A DNA stretch of 64,000 bases from Methanobacteriota archaeon (GCA_016841265.1 JAENZL010000015.1:1-64000), one strand, 5' to 3'; numbered from the stretch's first letter, positions 36,635 to 45,041 are shown. The notes: generated by a model from the letters alone, not told the origin. A program made the numbers and translations.

Positions 36635-36737
36635 TCTTCCCTGCGGAACGTGGGGTTAAGCTTGTGGATTCGTCCAGGATACTGGGGAAAATGAAGCAAG
36701 AAGTCCGTTAAATCTTTAGATTTAGCGGGTAGTTCAC
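36530..36737 (+). ncRNA. predicted omega RNA at tnpB 3' end
   Basis: In TnpB elements the guide RNA overlaps the 3' end of the ORF and runs through the right end. Here the region after the stop is structured and GC-rich, with GGTTAAGC and TCCAGGATACTGGGG segments and a terminal hairpin at 36705-36728. The guide would be the chromosomal bases just after the right end (from about 36738). Boundaries are inferred from family knowledge. Confidence 0.5.
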
Positions 36738-37116
36738 CTATGTTATAACTTCTTCTATGAAATATTATTTGTGATTTAGGGGGAAACGGCAGGGAAAAAA
36801 CAAGTCGAGAAAAACAGGATGAAGAGGAGAGTGGGGTCAGCAGGAGATATCCCTCAACAGGGTGGAGGGGAGACGAAGGCAAAGAGAGGAAAATCGGGAA
36901 AGGGCCAAAAAATTTAACGGATAAATATACGGAATAAGGATACTTATATCATTAACCGTATAATTTTAGTGTCTAAAATAATAATTTCACCAAAAAATTA
37001 GTTAAAATAAATTAAACATTTGAACAGAAAAGTGAAATCGTTAAAAAGTAAAATTTAAAATAACATACAAATTTCCGGTTCCTGTCCCGACCAGAACTAC
37101 AAGCAGGGGGTATTAA

Positions 37117-37929
37117 ATGGTTAATGGAATGATGGAACAGACTATACCTTATACGGATTTGACAGTTTCTACGCTGCTTTTTGCAATTATTGTCCTGGTA
37201 GCAGGGTTTGTGATCGCAAAGCTTATTATATCGATGTTCAGGAGCGGAATAAAAAGCACAAAGCTTCCGGAGCTTGTTGTAGAATTCCTTACCCGTTTTT
37301 TGAGCATCCTGCTCTACGTCATAGTAGTATTTGCGTTCCTTGGGACGCTCGGCTTTGACATAAACGGCTTTGTCATCGGTCTCTCGGCTGTGGTGGGGCT
37401 GGTCCTGGGCTTCGGCTTGCAGGACACGCTTACGAACCTGACGGCGGGGGTCTGGATTGCTGCCCTTCGCCCGATCGATATGGGTGAATACGTGAGCGTG
37501 AACGGAGAGAGCGGGAAAGTAAAGGCTGTCGGAATCATGGCAACCGAACTCCTGACCCCTGACAACCAGTACATAACAATCCCGAACAAGCTCATCTGGG
37601 GAAGCCCGATTGTAAATTCAACCCGTATGCCAACCCGGAGGGTTTCGGTGGATGTAGGGGTCAGCTATTCCTCAGACCTGGAAAAGGCTATCCGGGTAGC
37701 TCTTGAACTTATGAAGAGACACTCTCTGGTCCTCACAGAACCCGAACCCGCAGTTATCACCACAGAACTTGCCGATTCCTCGGTGAACCTTCAGCTCAGG
37801 GCCTGGACAAACACAGGGGACTTCTGGACCGTCAAGAACGAACTGACAGCAGGAATCTTTGATGCTTACAGGAAAGAAGGGATCGAAATTCCGTTCCCAC
37901 AGTTGAGCGTACACCTGGAAAAACCCTGA
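37117..37929 (+). CDS. mscS: small-conductance mechanosensitive channel (MscS family)
   Basis: The 270-residue protein has three predicted transmembrane helices (about 12-35, 55-75 and 80-105). TM3 and the following beta domain show the MscS signature: VVGLVLGFGLQDTLTNLTAG then IDMGEYVSVNGESGKVKAVG, and TPDNQYITIPNKLIWGSPI. The C-terminal alpha/beta domain ends in PFPQLSVHL. Such channels open under membrane tension to release solutes during hypo-osmotic shock. A strong AGGGGGT ribosome binding site precedes the ATG. The length is typical of minimal MscS proteins. Confidence 0.95.
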   Translation: MVNGMMEQTIPYTDLTVSTLLFAIIVLVAGFVIAKLIISMFRSGIKSTKLPELVVEFLTRFLSILLYVIVVFAFLGTLGFDINGFVIGLSAVVGLVLGFGLQDTLTNLTAGVWIAALRPIDMGEYVSVNGESGKVKAVGIMATELLTPDNQYITIPNKLIWGSPIVNSTRMPTRRVSVDVGVSYSSDLEKAIRVALELMKRHSLVLTEPEPAVITTELADSSVNLQLRAWTNTGDFWTVKNELTAGIFDAYRKEGIEIPFPQLSVHLEKP

Positions 37930-38138
37930 AAAGCCTCGGGAGAGGAATAGCTTTCGAGTGGGAGGGGGAATGCATAAGGCCCTGAAAGAACAGGCTCACA
38001 AAAAACAGAATACAGAGCCTTTAAGAAGTTATTGGGTGAAAGAATTAGCAGAGTTTTCTGCCAGTCAACTGTGTAAAAAATAAGAAGATATATATAACAT
38101 TAGAATAGAGATAAATTATTAGTTAAATCATATAACAT

Positions 38139-38254
38139 TATACGTCTGCGCGTGTAAAATGTAACTGCAAAAATATTAATTAAATATACGTCTGCGCGTG
38201 TAAAATGTAACTGCAAAAATATACGTCTGCGCGTGTAAAATGTAACTGCAAAAA
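38139..38254 (+). repeat. three near-identical 35-bp direct repeats
   Basis: The unit TATACGTCTGCGCGTGTAAA (continuing ATGTAACTGCAAAAA) starts at 38139, 38185 and 38220. Copies 2 and 3 are directly adjacent; copy 1 is separated by 11 bp. All three are essentially identical over the unit, unlike the drifted tandem repeats elsewhere. The array ends at a perfect hairpin. Confidence 0.95.
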
Positions 38255-38282
38255 GGAGGTTTTAGAAATTAATAAAACCTCC
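38255..38282 (+). terminator. perfect 10-bp hairpin after the 35-bp repeats
   Basis: GGAGGTTTTA (38255-38264) and TAAAACCTCC (38273-38282) enclose an 8-nt loop; CCCTATTTTTGTC follows about 10 bases later. It may terminate a transcript that contains the repeats. Confidence 0.5.
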
Positions 38283-38392
38283 ATCCCTCCCAACCCTATT
38301 TTTGTCTAATCCTGTGCCTTGCTTTGGTTGCTGCTTTACCCATCACCCGGTTCTATTATAGTCCCGAACGTAAATATTTACACTTACTTTAT

Positions 38393-38461
38393 AACCACGG
38401 AAAGCACGGAAGTATTGTGCCCTATTTCCTTTATTCAATGTATTTCGTGTTTTCTGTGGTT
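38393..38461. repeat. imperfect 16-bp inverted repeat
   Basis: AACCACGGAAAGCACG (38393-38408) and CGTGTTTTCTGTGGTT (38446-38461) pair with two mismatches around a 37-bp spacer. It resembles small palindromic dispersed elements. The gap between 37930 and 38619 otherwise holds only the 35-bp repeats and hairpin. Confidence 0.5.
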
Positions 38462-38619
38462 AAACTCTCACTTGAAATTGGTGAAAGAATTCGGGTCCTT
38501 GACTATAATTCTGAGAAGTCCGTATTGCCAGACCCCGTATTGTTGGATGGACCATGTAGCAAGGTCCGAATGCTTTCGGCAGATTGTCGATCGGATTCAG
38601 AAGCAAGGTCCGGATAGAT

Positions 38620-38982
38620 TCAGCAGGTCACATGGAACATTGCGGAAATCTTGCCTTCGAGCTCGTTCCAGCGTTCAATTGCCCAGGGAGTCGGGAAAAG
38701 TTCGATCGAACAGCGCTTTTTCCTGAAAAAGGCCTCAGCTTCGTCCGAAAGCTCTACAAAACCGGTCTGTCCGGCCCCCATAATTATCTTCTCAGTGCCC
38801 TCTTCGTAAATATACTCGGCTTCTTCAAGCGAGATTTTGTGAGAGGTTCCGTACAGGGCTTTTGAAAGCATTTTTTCCCTATTTTCCACCCGGCCGTCCA
38901 GACGGATCAGGATATCGTGCTCAAAAGTCTCTCCTTCGACAGTTATCGAACCGAAACTCGTGGAATCAATTTTTGGTTTCAT
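38620..38982 (-). CDS. Mth938/NDUFAF3-like domain protein
   Basis: The 120-residue protein fits the Mth938-like (DUF498, related to NDUFAF3) family: DSTSFGSITVEGETFEHDI at the N-terminus, a central ISLEEAEYIYEEGTEKIIMG with GAGQTGFVELSDEA, and a closing FPTPWAIERWNE. Archaeal members are small cytoplasmic proteins of unknown biochemical function, with a Rossmann-like fold. It is divergent from the interrupted AIM24-family gene at 39164. Confidence 0.85.
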   Translation of the reverse strand: MKPKIDSTSFGSITVEGETFEHDILIRLDGRVENREKMLSKALYGTSHKISLEEAEYIYEEGTEKIIMGAGQTGFVELSDEAEAFFRKKRCSIELFPTPWAIERWNELEGKISAMFHVTC

Positions 38983-39163
38983 AAGCTACTACCCCTGTAA
39001 ATCAGAAAATTCTCCACCTTTTCATAAGCCAGTAAGAAGAATACGGCTGTATAATATATGGCAGTACCCGGGAGTATATAAAATGACAGTATCATTAATG
39101 TACTTCAGTGCGAAAGAATTAAACCTGAAACAGGATTAATAAATAAAAAACGATATTTAAGAG

Positions 39164-39730
39164 GTGAAAAACATTAGATATTCAATTAAAGACTTCGTAA
39201 GTGAAACGGGAGAACGCGATCTCGGACAGGGAGTGTTCGAACTGGAACGCGACCGTTTGCTGGAAGTAAACCTTGATGGCATGGTCTGGAGCAAACGGGG
39301 TTCCATGGTAGCGTATACAGGCGGGATTAAGTTTACAAGGGAAGGAATCCTTGAGCACGGGCCTGGTAAACTCGTAAAAAAATCCCTTGCCGGAGAAGGG
39401 GTATGTCTCACAAAAGCCGAAGGCCAGGGAAAACTCTACCTGGCAGATGATGGCAAGAAAGTCTCAATCCTGAACCTTGAAGACGAGGCGATCTTCGTAA
39501 ATGGAAACGACCTCCTGGCCTTTGAATCCTCAATCAGCTGGAACATCAGGATGATAAAAAGGATTTCAGGCATGATGGCAGGAGGGCTTTTCAACGTGAA
39601 GCTCGAAGGGACCGGCATGGTCGCTATCACCACGCACCATGATCCCCTGACCCTCAAAGTAACGGGAGACTTCCCCGTATGCACTGACCCGAACGCAACG
39701 GTAGCCTGGTCAGGGAATCTGGAACGTCAA
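39164..39730 (+). pseudogene. AIM24-family gene, 5' part, interrupted by the IscB element
   Basis: This reading frame encodes about 189 residues of an AIM24 (TIGR00266/DUF124) family protein: [48 protein letters not shown] and [20 protein letters not shown]. It stops early, after the conserved [15 protein letters not shown]. The last residues before the stop at 39749-39751 come from the inserted element. The missing C-terminus is found at 41325-41449, on the far side of the IscB gene. The start may be GTG at 39164, or ATT at 39173, which has GAGGTG at correct spacing and would give an IRYSIKDF N-terminus. Confidence 0.85.
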
Positions 39731-39739
39731 CTACCCCTC

Positions 39740-40039
39740 CCTAAAATCTAAGCCTTATGGCTTAGATTTTAGAGTAAGGGGCTTGTCTAACAAGCCCTGG
39801 TTGACCAGATCCCCGATTAGGAGCTTAGGAAAATCGGGAAACGATAGGAACGAATATTAGTTACCCTGGAATGCCGCCTCAGTTTCAGGCTCTACGGAAG
39901 CAAGTTAAACAGTCCTGAGAGGTAGGGACAGTGCTTGCATCATCAAACCGTTCCATATCAGATCGAGAGGAAGCCGGAAACCGGGATTGTCTCCACTAAC
40001 CCGGCTACGCATAACCCTATTCAATAGGAGCAATTACAA
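39740..40039 (+). ncRNA. HEARO / IscB omega RNA
   Basis: About 300 bases of structured, GC-balanced sequence precede iscB. Visible stems include a perfect 12-bp hairpin CTAAAATCTAAG/CTTAGATTTTAG (39741-39752/39761-39772) and GGGCTTG/CAAGCCC (39779-39785/39791-39797). Further pairing segments are GGAAGCCGG..CCGGG and CCCTATTCAATAGG just before the start codon. HEARO RNAs lie directly upstream of IscB and carry the guide at their 5' end. If that holds here, the guide is copied from the AIM24-family sequence left of the element. Confidence 0.75.
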
Positions 40040-41323
40040 ATGTTTGTATTTGTACTCAGCAAAGAAGGAACCCCGCTCATGCCCACTAAACCGGCAAAAG
40101 CTAGGCTCTTGCTCAAAACAGGAAAGGCAAAAGTGGCCCGAACCACGCCCTTCACAATCAAGTTACTTTTCGAGAGCAGTAGCTACACTCAACCCGTAAC
40201 TGCCGGGATGGATACCGGCTCGAAAGCCGTAGGATGTGCCGCTATCGCTTCCGGGAAAGTGTTGTATCAGTCCGAGATCTACCTGAGAGAAAACGTTTCG
40301 AAAAAGATGGAACAACGGAAAATGTATCGGAGAAGCCGGAGAAGCCGGAAGACAAGATACAGGCCAGCAAGGTTCAATAACCGGGGAAATTCAAGGAGAG
40401 AAAAAAGGTTAGCTCCTTCCATCAAAAGCAAACTTGATTCTCATTACAGGGAAAAACGGTTTGTGGAATCCCTGCTCCCTGTAACGAAGTGGAAGGTCGA
40501 ACTTGCTTCCTTTGATATCCACAAAATCAAAAACCCGGAAGTTTCCGGAATTGGGTATCAGGAAGGGGACCTTAAAGGTTTCTACAATGTCAAGGCTTAC
40601 GTTCTGCACAGAGACGGGTACACCTGCCAGCATTGCAGGGGAAAGTCAAAGGATTCCCGGCTACATTGCCATCACATAGTTTTCAGGTCAAAGCAGGGGT
40701 CAGATGCTCCGGAAAACCTGATTACGCTCTGTGAAACCTGTCACAAAGCCCTGCATTCCGGGGAATTTGAGCTTTCAGGGAGAAGGTCAAACACGAAACA
40801 CGCCACAGAAATTGGCATTGTCAAGTCCCAAATCAAGAAATCCGACTGGACCTTTGAGGAAGTTTTCGGGTACGAAACAAAGTTCCGGCGAGAACAGGTT
40901 TTTGGACTCGAAAAAACGCATTATTTTGATGCGCTTGCTATCTGTTGTGGGGACAAACAAACCGTAGAACCGGATGATACGGTCTACTTCAAAAAACACG
41001 TTCCTGCGGGAGATTATCAACAACGTAGAGGGAAGAGGTCAGAGAAGAAAATACCTACCGGAAAGCTGTTTGGGCTCAGGAAATTCGATCTTGTAAAAAC
41101 AGAAAAGGGGATCGGGTTCATTCGAGGAAAACGGTCAAGCGGGTTCTTTACTTTGTGTGATATTTTTGAGAACATGATAACTACAAGTGTTAACATTAAG
41201 AGAAATTGCAGGAGACTGAGAGCGGCGTGTACAACATTAGTTCAGATGGTACAGATGACGCATTCCTCCCCCACCTGTCGGCCTGCGGCCTCCGAGGAGG
41301 GGGGCTCCTGCTTCGAGAGCTGA
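40040..41323 (+). CDS. iscB: IscB RNA-guided HNH/RuvC endonuclease
   Basis: The 427-residue protein has the N-terminal PLMP domain (FVLSKEGTPLMPTKPAKARL), then RuvC-I with D58 in AGMDTGSKAV and an arginine-rich bridge helix (MYRRSRRSRKTRYRPARF). RuvC-II has E154 in KVELASFD. The inserted HNH domain has two CxxC pairs and H211-H212, N226 and H235. RuvC-III has H294 and D297 in HYFDALAIC. All catalytic residues are present. IscB is the ancestor of Cas9 and cuts DNA matching the guide in its omega RNA. The last 40 residues are encoded by the element's right end and look non-conserved. The stop codon is the last triplet before the AIM24 sequence resumes. Confidence 0.95.
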   Translation: MFVFVLSKEGTPLMPTKPAKARLLLKTGKAKVARTTPFTIKLLFESSSYTQPVTAGMDTGSKAVGCAAIASGKVLYQSEIYLRENVSKKMEQRKMYRRSRRSRKTRYRPARFNNRGNSRREKRLAPSIKSKLDSHYREKRFVESLLPVTKWKVELASFDIHKIKNPEVSGIGYQEGDLKGFYNVKAYVLHRDGYTCQHCRGKSKDSRLHCHHIVFRSKQGSDAPENLITLCETCHKALHSGEFELSGRRSNTKHATEIGIVKSQIKKSDWTFEEVFGYETKFRREQVFGLEKTHYFDALAICCGDKQTVEPDDTVYFKKHVPAGDYQQRRGKRSEKKIPTGKLFGLRKFDLVKTEKGIGFIRGKRSSGFFTLCDIFENMITTSVNIKRNCRRLRAACTTLVQMVQMTHSSPTCRPAASEEGGSCFES

Positions 41324-41324
41324 A

Positions 41325-41449
41325 ATCAAGACTGACGTTTCCCTGAAGACCTTCGTCGGACGGAGCAGCGGAGAGTCTATCCAGATTCAAAGGCGAAGGC
41401 TTTGTGGTACCAGCCCTATGAAAAAGTATATTTCCAGGCCCAGCCCTGA
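41325..41449 (+). pseudogene. AIM24-family gene, 3' fragment with two frame disruptions
   Basis: Immediately after the IscB stop the sequence reads IKTDVSLKTFVGRSSGESIQ, the expected continuation of the AIM24 protein. A frame shift follows near 41385, giving FKGEGFVV. A second near 41405 leads to QPYEKVYFQAQP and a stop at 41447-41449. These are the usual C-terminal motifs of the family, so this is the displaced tail, already decaying. Confidence 0.75.
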
Positions 41450-41533
41450 AATACTTCGCTTCTTTTTCATTTTATTTTTTCTTATCCGGTTTCCTTTCCT
41501 ATCATTTTCAATAGTTAAGAGAATAGGGACTGA

Positions 41534-41619
41534 TGTACCGGTTATCAGAACCAATGTACCGGTTATCAGAACCAATGTACCGGGTTATCAGAACCAATGT
41601 ACCGGGTTATCGAAACCCG
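41534..41619. repeat. four tandem 21/22-bp repeats
   Basis: TGTACCGGTTATCAGAACCA-type units begin at 41534, 41555, 41576 and 41598. They separate the AIM24 3' fragment from the DUF166 gene on the other strand. Confidence 0.9.
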
Positions 41620-41623
41620 TTTT

Positions 41624-42430
41624 TCAGTAACTTGAGCCTGCAACTCCTTTTCCGTAAAAGGCTTCAAGCCGGGACTTTTCGTTTTTTGCTTTTTCCATCC
41701 CTTCTTCCGCAGCTTCCCGGATTATATATCCGGCCTTGTGCAGGATGGTATCTCCTATCTGGGGGTCTCTGTCCATGCTGGCGGTGCAGGGATAGGAGTG
41801 GTGAGCGCCTGAAATGGTTTCCTTATATTCGGAAATTTCGGTCCAGCCGAGTTTCTTTGCAACGAACCAGGTAGAACCGCAGGGGGCATCCCTGAGTACT
41901 CCGGCCCCGATAAACCTTTTTCCATCGGGGCTCAGTTCGATCCTTAGCACGGGCTTTCCGAAACCCATGTCCACGAAAGCATCAATCAGGGGTTTTCCGG
42001 TCTTTTCAAGGGCGCAAAATGGTTTTGGCCCCTCAAACTCCACACCCATGCCTTCGAGTTCCTTCCTGAGCTGTTCAAGCACCCCCGCAGGGGTGGCCTT
42101 CGAGTCCTCAGAAGGTGCGATTACGGCTTTTGCTCCGGTCTTTTTCACCACTTCAGGCAGGGCTATCAGGAGGTCAGCGTGGATCCCGATCGCAAGAATC
42201 AGGTCACATTCCGGCAGCTTCTGAGGAAGATACTGCTCTGGCTCCTCTATAAAGGCAGGGAGGTCAGTGGAAAACTCATGGATCCCCACAATCATCCCTG
42301 CATAGGACTTCCTGGCCTGCCTGCAGTGGTCACAGAGTTCCCCGCAGGACACACAGAACTCCCTGGGATTTATCAGATTCAAAATCACTTTTCTTCCGAG
42401 TTCACCTGAGTAAAGTACAAGAATTCGCAT
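41624..42430 (-). CDS. DUF166 family protein
   Basis: The 268-residue protein begins MRILVLYSGELGRKVILNLI and carries a conserved cysteine cluster (FCVSCGELCDHCRQAR, residues about 25-40) that could bind a metal or cluster. Further motifs are LAIGIHADLLIALPE, IAPSEDSKATPAGV and GAGVLRDAPCGSTWFVA. This pattern belongs to DUF166, often mis-annotated as a thymidylate synthase in methanogens. The real reaction is unknown. It is monocistronic. Confidence 0.85.
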   Translation of the reverse strand: MRILVLYSGELGRKVILNLINPREFCVSCGELCDHCRQARKSYAGMIVGIHEFSTDLPAFIEEPEQYLPQKLPECDLILAIGIHADLLIALPEVVKKTGAKAVIAPSEDSKATPAGVLEQLRKELEGMGVEFEGPKPFCALEKTGKPLIDAFVDMGFGKPVLRIELSPDGKRFIGAGVLRDAPCGSTWFVAKKLGWTEISEYKETISGAHHSYPCTASMDRDPQIGDTILHKAGYIIREAAEEGMEKAKNEKSRLEAFYGKGVAGSSY

Positions 42431-42871
42431 GTTCCAACCCCTTTTAAGGTTCTTCTAAAATCAATTTAAGACCCATTTTTGCCGCAGTAAACCCGCACTT
42501 CATTTGCTTCTCGAAATGAAGAAAAATCCACAAAGGAAAATCCGGTTTTTCTGCGAGAACTGTATAATTAAATATGCATTGATCGGTTTGATAGAGATAT
42601 TTGATTAAACGGTTTGATTGAACCGCTATACGGGAATGTTCTGCATCTTGTTCAAACGACAAATCATCTTCATTTTTCAAATAAAACTAATACATATTAT
42701 TATTTGTTGGATTCTATAAATAATGTCAGTTTCGAATTAGAAATCGGTATCCAAAAGAAAACCGGATATTTTCAAGAAAAGTTCGCAAAAAAGAAGAATG
42801 TAATCGGAAAAGAAAAGACGAAAAAACTGAAAAGAACTGAAAAGAAGAGAAAAGAACTGAAAAGAAAAATT
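42431..42871. other. A-rich intergenic region
   Basis: No gene is supported. The right half is a purine-rich stretch of AAAAGAACTG-type units leading into the terminator at 42872. The left part holds the upstream region of the DUF166 gene. Confidence 0.5.
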
Positions 42872-42898
42872 GAAAGGAAAAAAACCTTTTTTCCTTTC
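42872..42898 (-). terminator. terminator of the homocysteine synthesis operon
   Basis: GAAAGGAAAAAA (42872-42883) and TTTTTTCCTTTC (42887-42898) make a perfect 12-bp stem with a 3-nt loop. It starts at the stop codon of the ferredoxin gene. On the minus strand it is followed by a pyrimidine-rich tract. Confidence 0.7.
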
Positions 42899-43283
42899 AT
42901 TCCCCGAGCTTGAGAGCTCCGTGGGGGCACATCTTGATGCACATTCCGCACTGGATGCACTTCTGTTCATCAACGCAGAGACTCCAGTTCTCGTCAAAGG
43001 AATAGACCTTCATGGGACAGACCGAGATGCAGGCTCCACATTCCACACATTCCTCCTCATCGCGGGTGATGGGCTGGCCAAGTACGACAACGACCGCTCC
43101 TTTGGATTCCAGAGCCTTTTTGATTCTGTTGAACTGGTGGTCATTTACATCAGCTATCAGTTCCCCGTAGGTTGAGTCTATGTTTGCGACCATGATATTA
43201 AGGAGGACTTTGGTCTCGACCATTGACTCGGCAATTATGGGATTGTGGATCCTTTCTGTGGGGATGATGATCTTGATCTTCAT
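42897..43283 (-). CDS. NIL-domain ferredoxin of homocysteine synthesis (MA1822-like)
   Basis: The 128-residue protein has an N-terminal NIL domain (about 1-70; GELIADVNDHQFNRIKKALE) and two 4Fe-4S motifs, CVECGACISVCP and CIQCGMCIKMCP, each with four cysteines. In Methanosarcina acetivorans the matching pair MA1821/MA1822 is needed to make homocysteine from aspartate semialdehyde and a sulfur source; the ferredoxin is thought to supply electrons or assist sulfur transfer. It begins two bases after the stop of the COG1900 gene, with its ribosome binding site GGAGG inside that gene's last codons. Confidence 0.93.
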   Translation of the reverse strand: MKIKIIIPTERIHNPIIAESMVETKVLLNIMVANIDSTYGELIADVNDHQFNRIKKALESKGAVVVVLGQPITRDEEECVECGACISVCPMKVYSFDENWSLCVDEQKCIQCGMCIKMCPHGALKLGE

Positions 43284-43285
43284 GC

Positions 43286-44788
43286 TCAGTACCTCCTTGC
43301 CATGAGCTTGCTTATGTTATCACTGGTAATTATCCCCAGGACGCGCATCTGAGTATCGACCACGGGCATTGCCGAGACGCCGTAACGGTCAAGCCTGCGG
43401 GCGGCCAGGTCCACGGGTTCGTTCGGGGCACAGGAAAGCACCTTTTTCGTCATGATGCTTTCAACAGAGTCGAAACGGTTTTCAGCAACCGCTTTGGAAA
43501 CGTCCCAGGCTGTCACGAGCCCCACAAGTTCACCTGCGTCCGAAATTACTGCTACGTGGTTAAAGGAATTTTCCCAGATCTTCTTTGCAGCGTCCCGGAC
43601 TGTCTGGGTCTTTTTTATAGTAACGATAAAATCCGACATGACGTCTTTTACCAGCGGGACTGCCTGGGTCTGTTTCATGGGCTTGACCTTGCTGTCCCTG
43701 GCCAGCCTTTCCACAGGCATGCTCAAGAGGAATTTTCCGTGCTTGACCCAATCCTTCAGTTCGTTGGAAATCTTCCGCGCGTTTTTGAAACTGGACATCG
43801 AAGAGGTAAGGACTTCACGACCCTGGATTTCCACCGAACCTGAGCGAAGTTCGGCATAGTTTACTTCGCGGACAAGGGGTTTGTCCCGGCTGCCTGCCCC
43901 ATAGTCAAGTATCTCGGTTACAAGGTCCGAATCACGCACGGCAGTGGATGCTGCTAACTTTTCATTGAGAATAGGGATAGGAATTCCGATTCCCATGTAG
44001 AGGGTAGCCCCGTACCCGGTAAAGGAGGCAGCCCGCACGTAGTCCGGGCTCATATCCTTCAGGTTTCCCCGCAGCATAAGAGTCCCAAAACCGTTGTTAG
44101 GGGAATGCTGGGTCCCGTTTCCTATAACATAGCCCTGGGCTCCTCCCATGAAGATCCTGGTGCCCAACCCTATGGTCTGGTATTCAGGATCGTTGGAGAG
44201 GGGAGAAAGCACGCCAGCCCCGGAATAGGTCACGTTTCCGAACTGAGGGAGGAGTTCTCCCATGTAAGTGTGAAGAATCCGCTTTGAGCTGTTTGTGGCA
44301 GCCGCGTATTTCTGGTAGGCATTCCGGGGGTTAAGAAGGAAAGCCTCATTTAAGTCTTCGAGAGTGATGGAAGTGTCAAGGACTTTCCTGGGATAGCAGT
44401 CTGTCCCGTAGGAGGTGGCATGCACATTAATTTCCTTTCCCCGGAGGAGGTCTTCGATGACATGGGCTCCACCGTACTGGATCCCCCTGACGTCCGAGTT
44501 CTGGGCTGCCCCAAGGTAAGCGTCCACGGCTGCAACCCCGCTGTAGGCCTCCACGTCATTGAACCAGAGTTTCTGAATTTTGATAGGAGGCTCGGAATGT
44601 CCCAGGTTCAGCATCAGGCCCGAAGAACACATTGCTCCGAATGTGCCTGTGGTGACTACATCCACTTCCTTTGCCGCACCTTCCGCGCCGAGTTCTTCCA
44701 CAATTCCGACCATTTCCTCGGCTGTGACGACATTGACGCTTCCGTCCTCAATTTTTATATTTATCTCTTGAACCGATTTTTCAACCAT
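43286..44788 (-). CDS. homocysteine synthesis protein, COG1900/DUF39 plus two CBS domains (MA1821-like)
   Basis: The 500-residue protein has a DUF39/COG1900 catalytic region (about 1-370) and a pair of CBS domains (about 385-500; VKDVMSDFIVTIKKTQTVRD and ESIMTKKVLSCAPNEPVDLA). Two conserved cysteines are visible: C54 in GAMCSSGLML and C131 in GTDCYPRK. They are the residues expected to carry sulfur in the direct sulfuration of aspartate semialdehyde to homocysteine. The CBS pair may sense an adenosyl ligand. It is followed by the NIL-ferredoxin in a two-gene operon with overlapping ribosome binding site. Confidence 0.93.
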   Translation of the reverse strand: MVEKSVQEINIKIEDGSVNVVTAEEMVGIVEELGAEGAAKEVDVVTTGTFGAMCSSGLMLNLGHSEPPIKIQKLWFNDVEAYSGVAAVDAYLGAAQNSDVRGIQYGGAHVIEDLLRGKEINVHATSYGTDCYPRKVLDTSITLEDLNEAFLLNPRNAYQKYAAATNSSKRILHTYMGELLPQFGNVTYSGAGVLSPLSNDPEYQTIGLGTRIFMGGAQGYVIGNGTQHSPNNGFGTLMLRGNLKDMSPDYVRAASFTGYGATLYMGIGIPIPILNEKLAASTAVRDSDLVTEILDYGAGSRDKPLVREVNYAELRSGSVEIQGREVLTSSMSSFKNARKISNELKDWVKHGKFLLSMPVERLARDSKVKPMKQTQAVPLVKDVMSDFIVTIKKTQTVRDAAKKIWENSFNHVAVISDAGELVGLVTAWDVSKAVAENRFDSVESIMTKKVLSCAPNEPVDLAARRLDRYGVSAMPVVDTQMRVLGIITSDNISKLMARRY

Positions 44789-45041
44789 GCAGGTATCCTC
44801 ATTTTGGAAATTTATCTGAATCGTAATAATTACCGAGATTATATAGTACTTATGATAATCCTGGGAACAACAACTCTTTCAGGAGAGGAGCTATTACTCC
44901 CGGAAAAGCCAGGCAGAATTCAAATATTTAACTTCCGGCACTGAATATAATAATTAGAAGTTATTTTTTAATTAAGTATATATTACTTATGGTAATTGAG
45001 TGCATATTCTGAAAGGACCTCTTAATGAAGGGCAAGTGAAA

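Larger units (their letters stand above)
35370..36737 (+). mobile_element. IS200/IS605-type (IS1341-like) element carrying only tnpB
   Basis: The left part has an imperfect hairpin (CCCCTGG..CCTGGGG at about 35377-35398). The right end has a GC-rich segment and the hairpin CCG-AAATC-TTTA-GATTT-CGG (36705-36728), then GTAGTTCAC ending near 36737. No tnpA is present, as is usual for IS1341-type elements. Ends are approximate. The gene is clearly AT-richer than its chromosomal neighbours, which suggests transfer. Confidence 0.65.
39731..41324 (+). mobile_element. IscB/HEARO element inserted in the AIM24-family gene
   Basis: The element is defined by the break in the AIM24-family coding sequence: the target reads GAACGTCAA to 39730 and resumes ATCAAGACTGACG at 41325. 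Joining the two restores an in-frame protein, with no target duplication visible. Inside are a structured non-coding leader (HEARO/omega RNA) and an intact iscB. The right end has C-rich and G-rich arms at 41265-41277 and 41294-41304. No transposase gene is present, so mobilisation would need a TnpA in trans. Confidence 0.8.

Noticed and set aside
38139-38254. A small CRISPR array
   Set aside because: Units are directly adjacent or 11 bp apart with no unique spacers of normal size, and no cas genes are in the window. The other tandem arrays also lack spacers.
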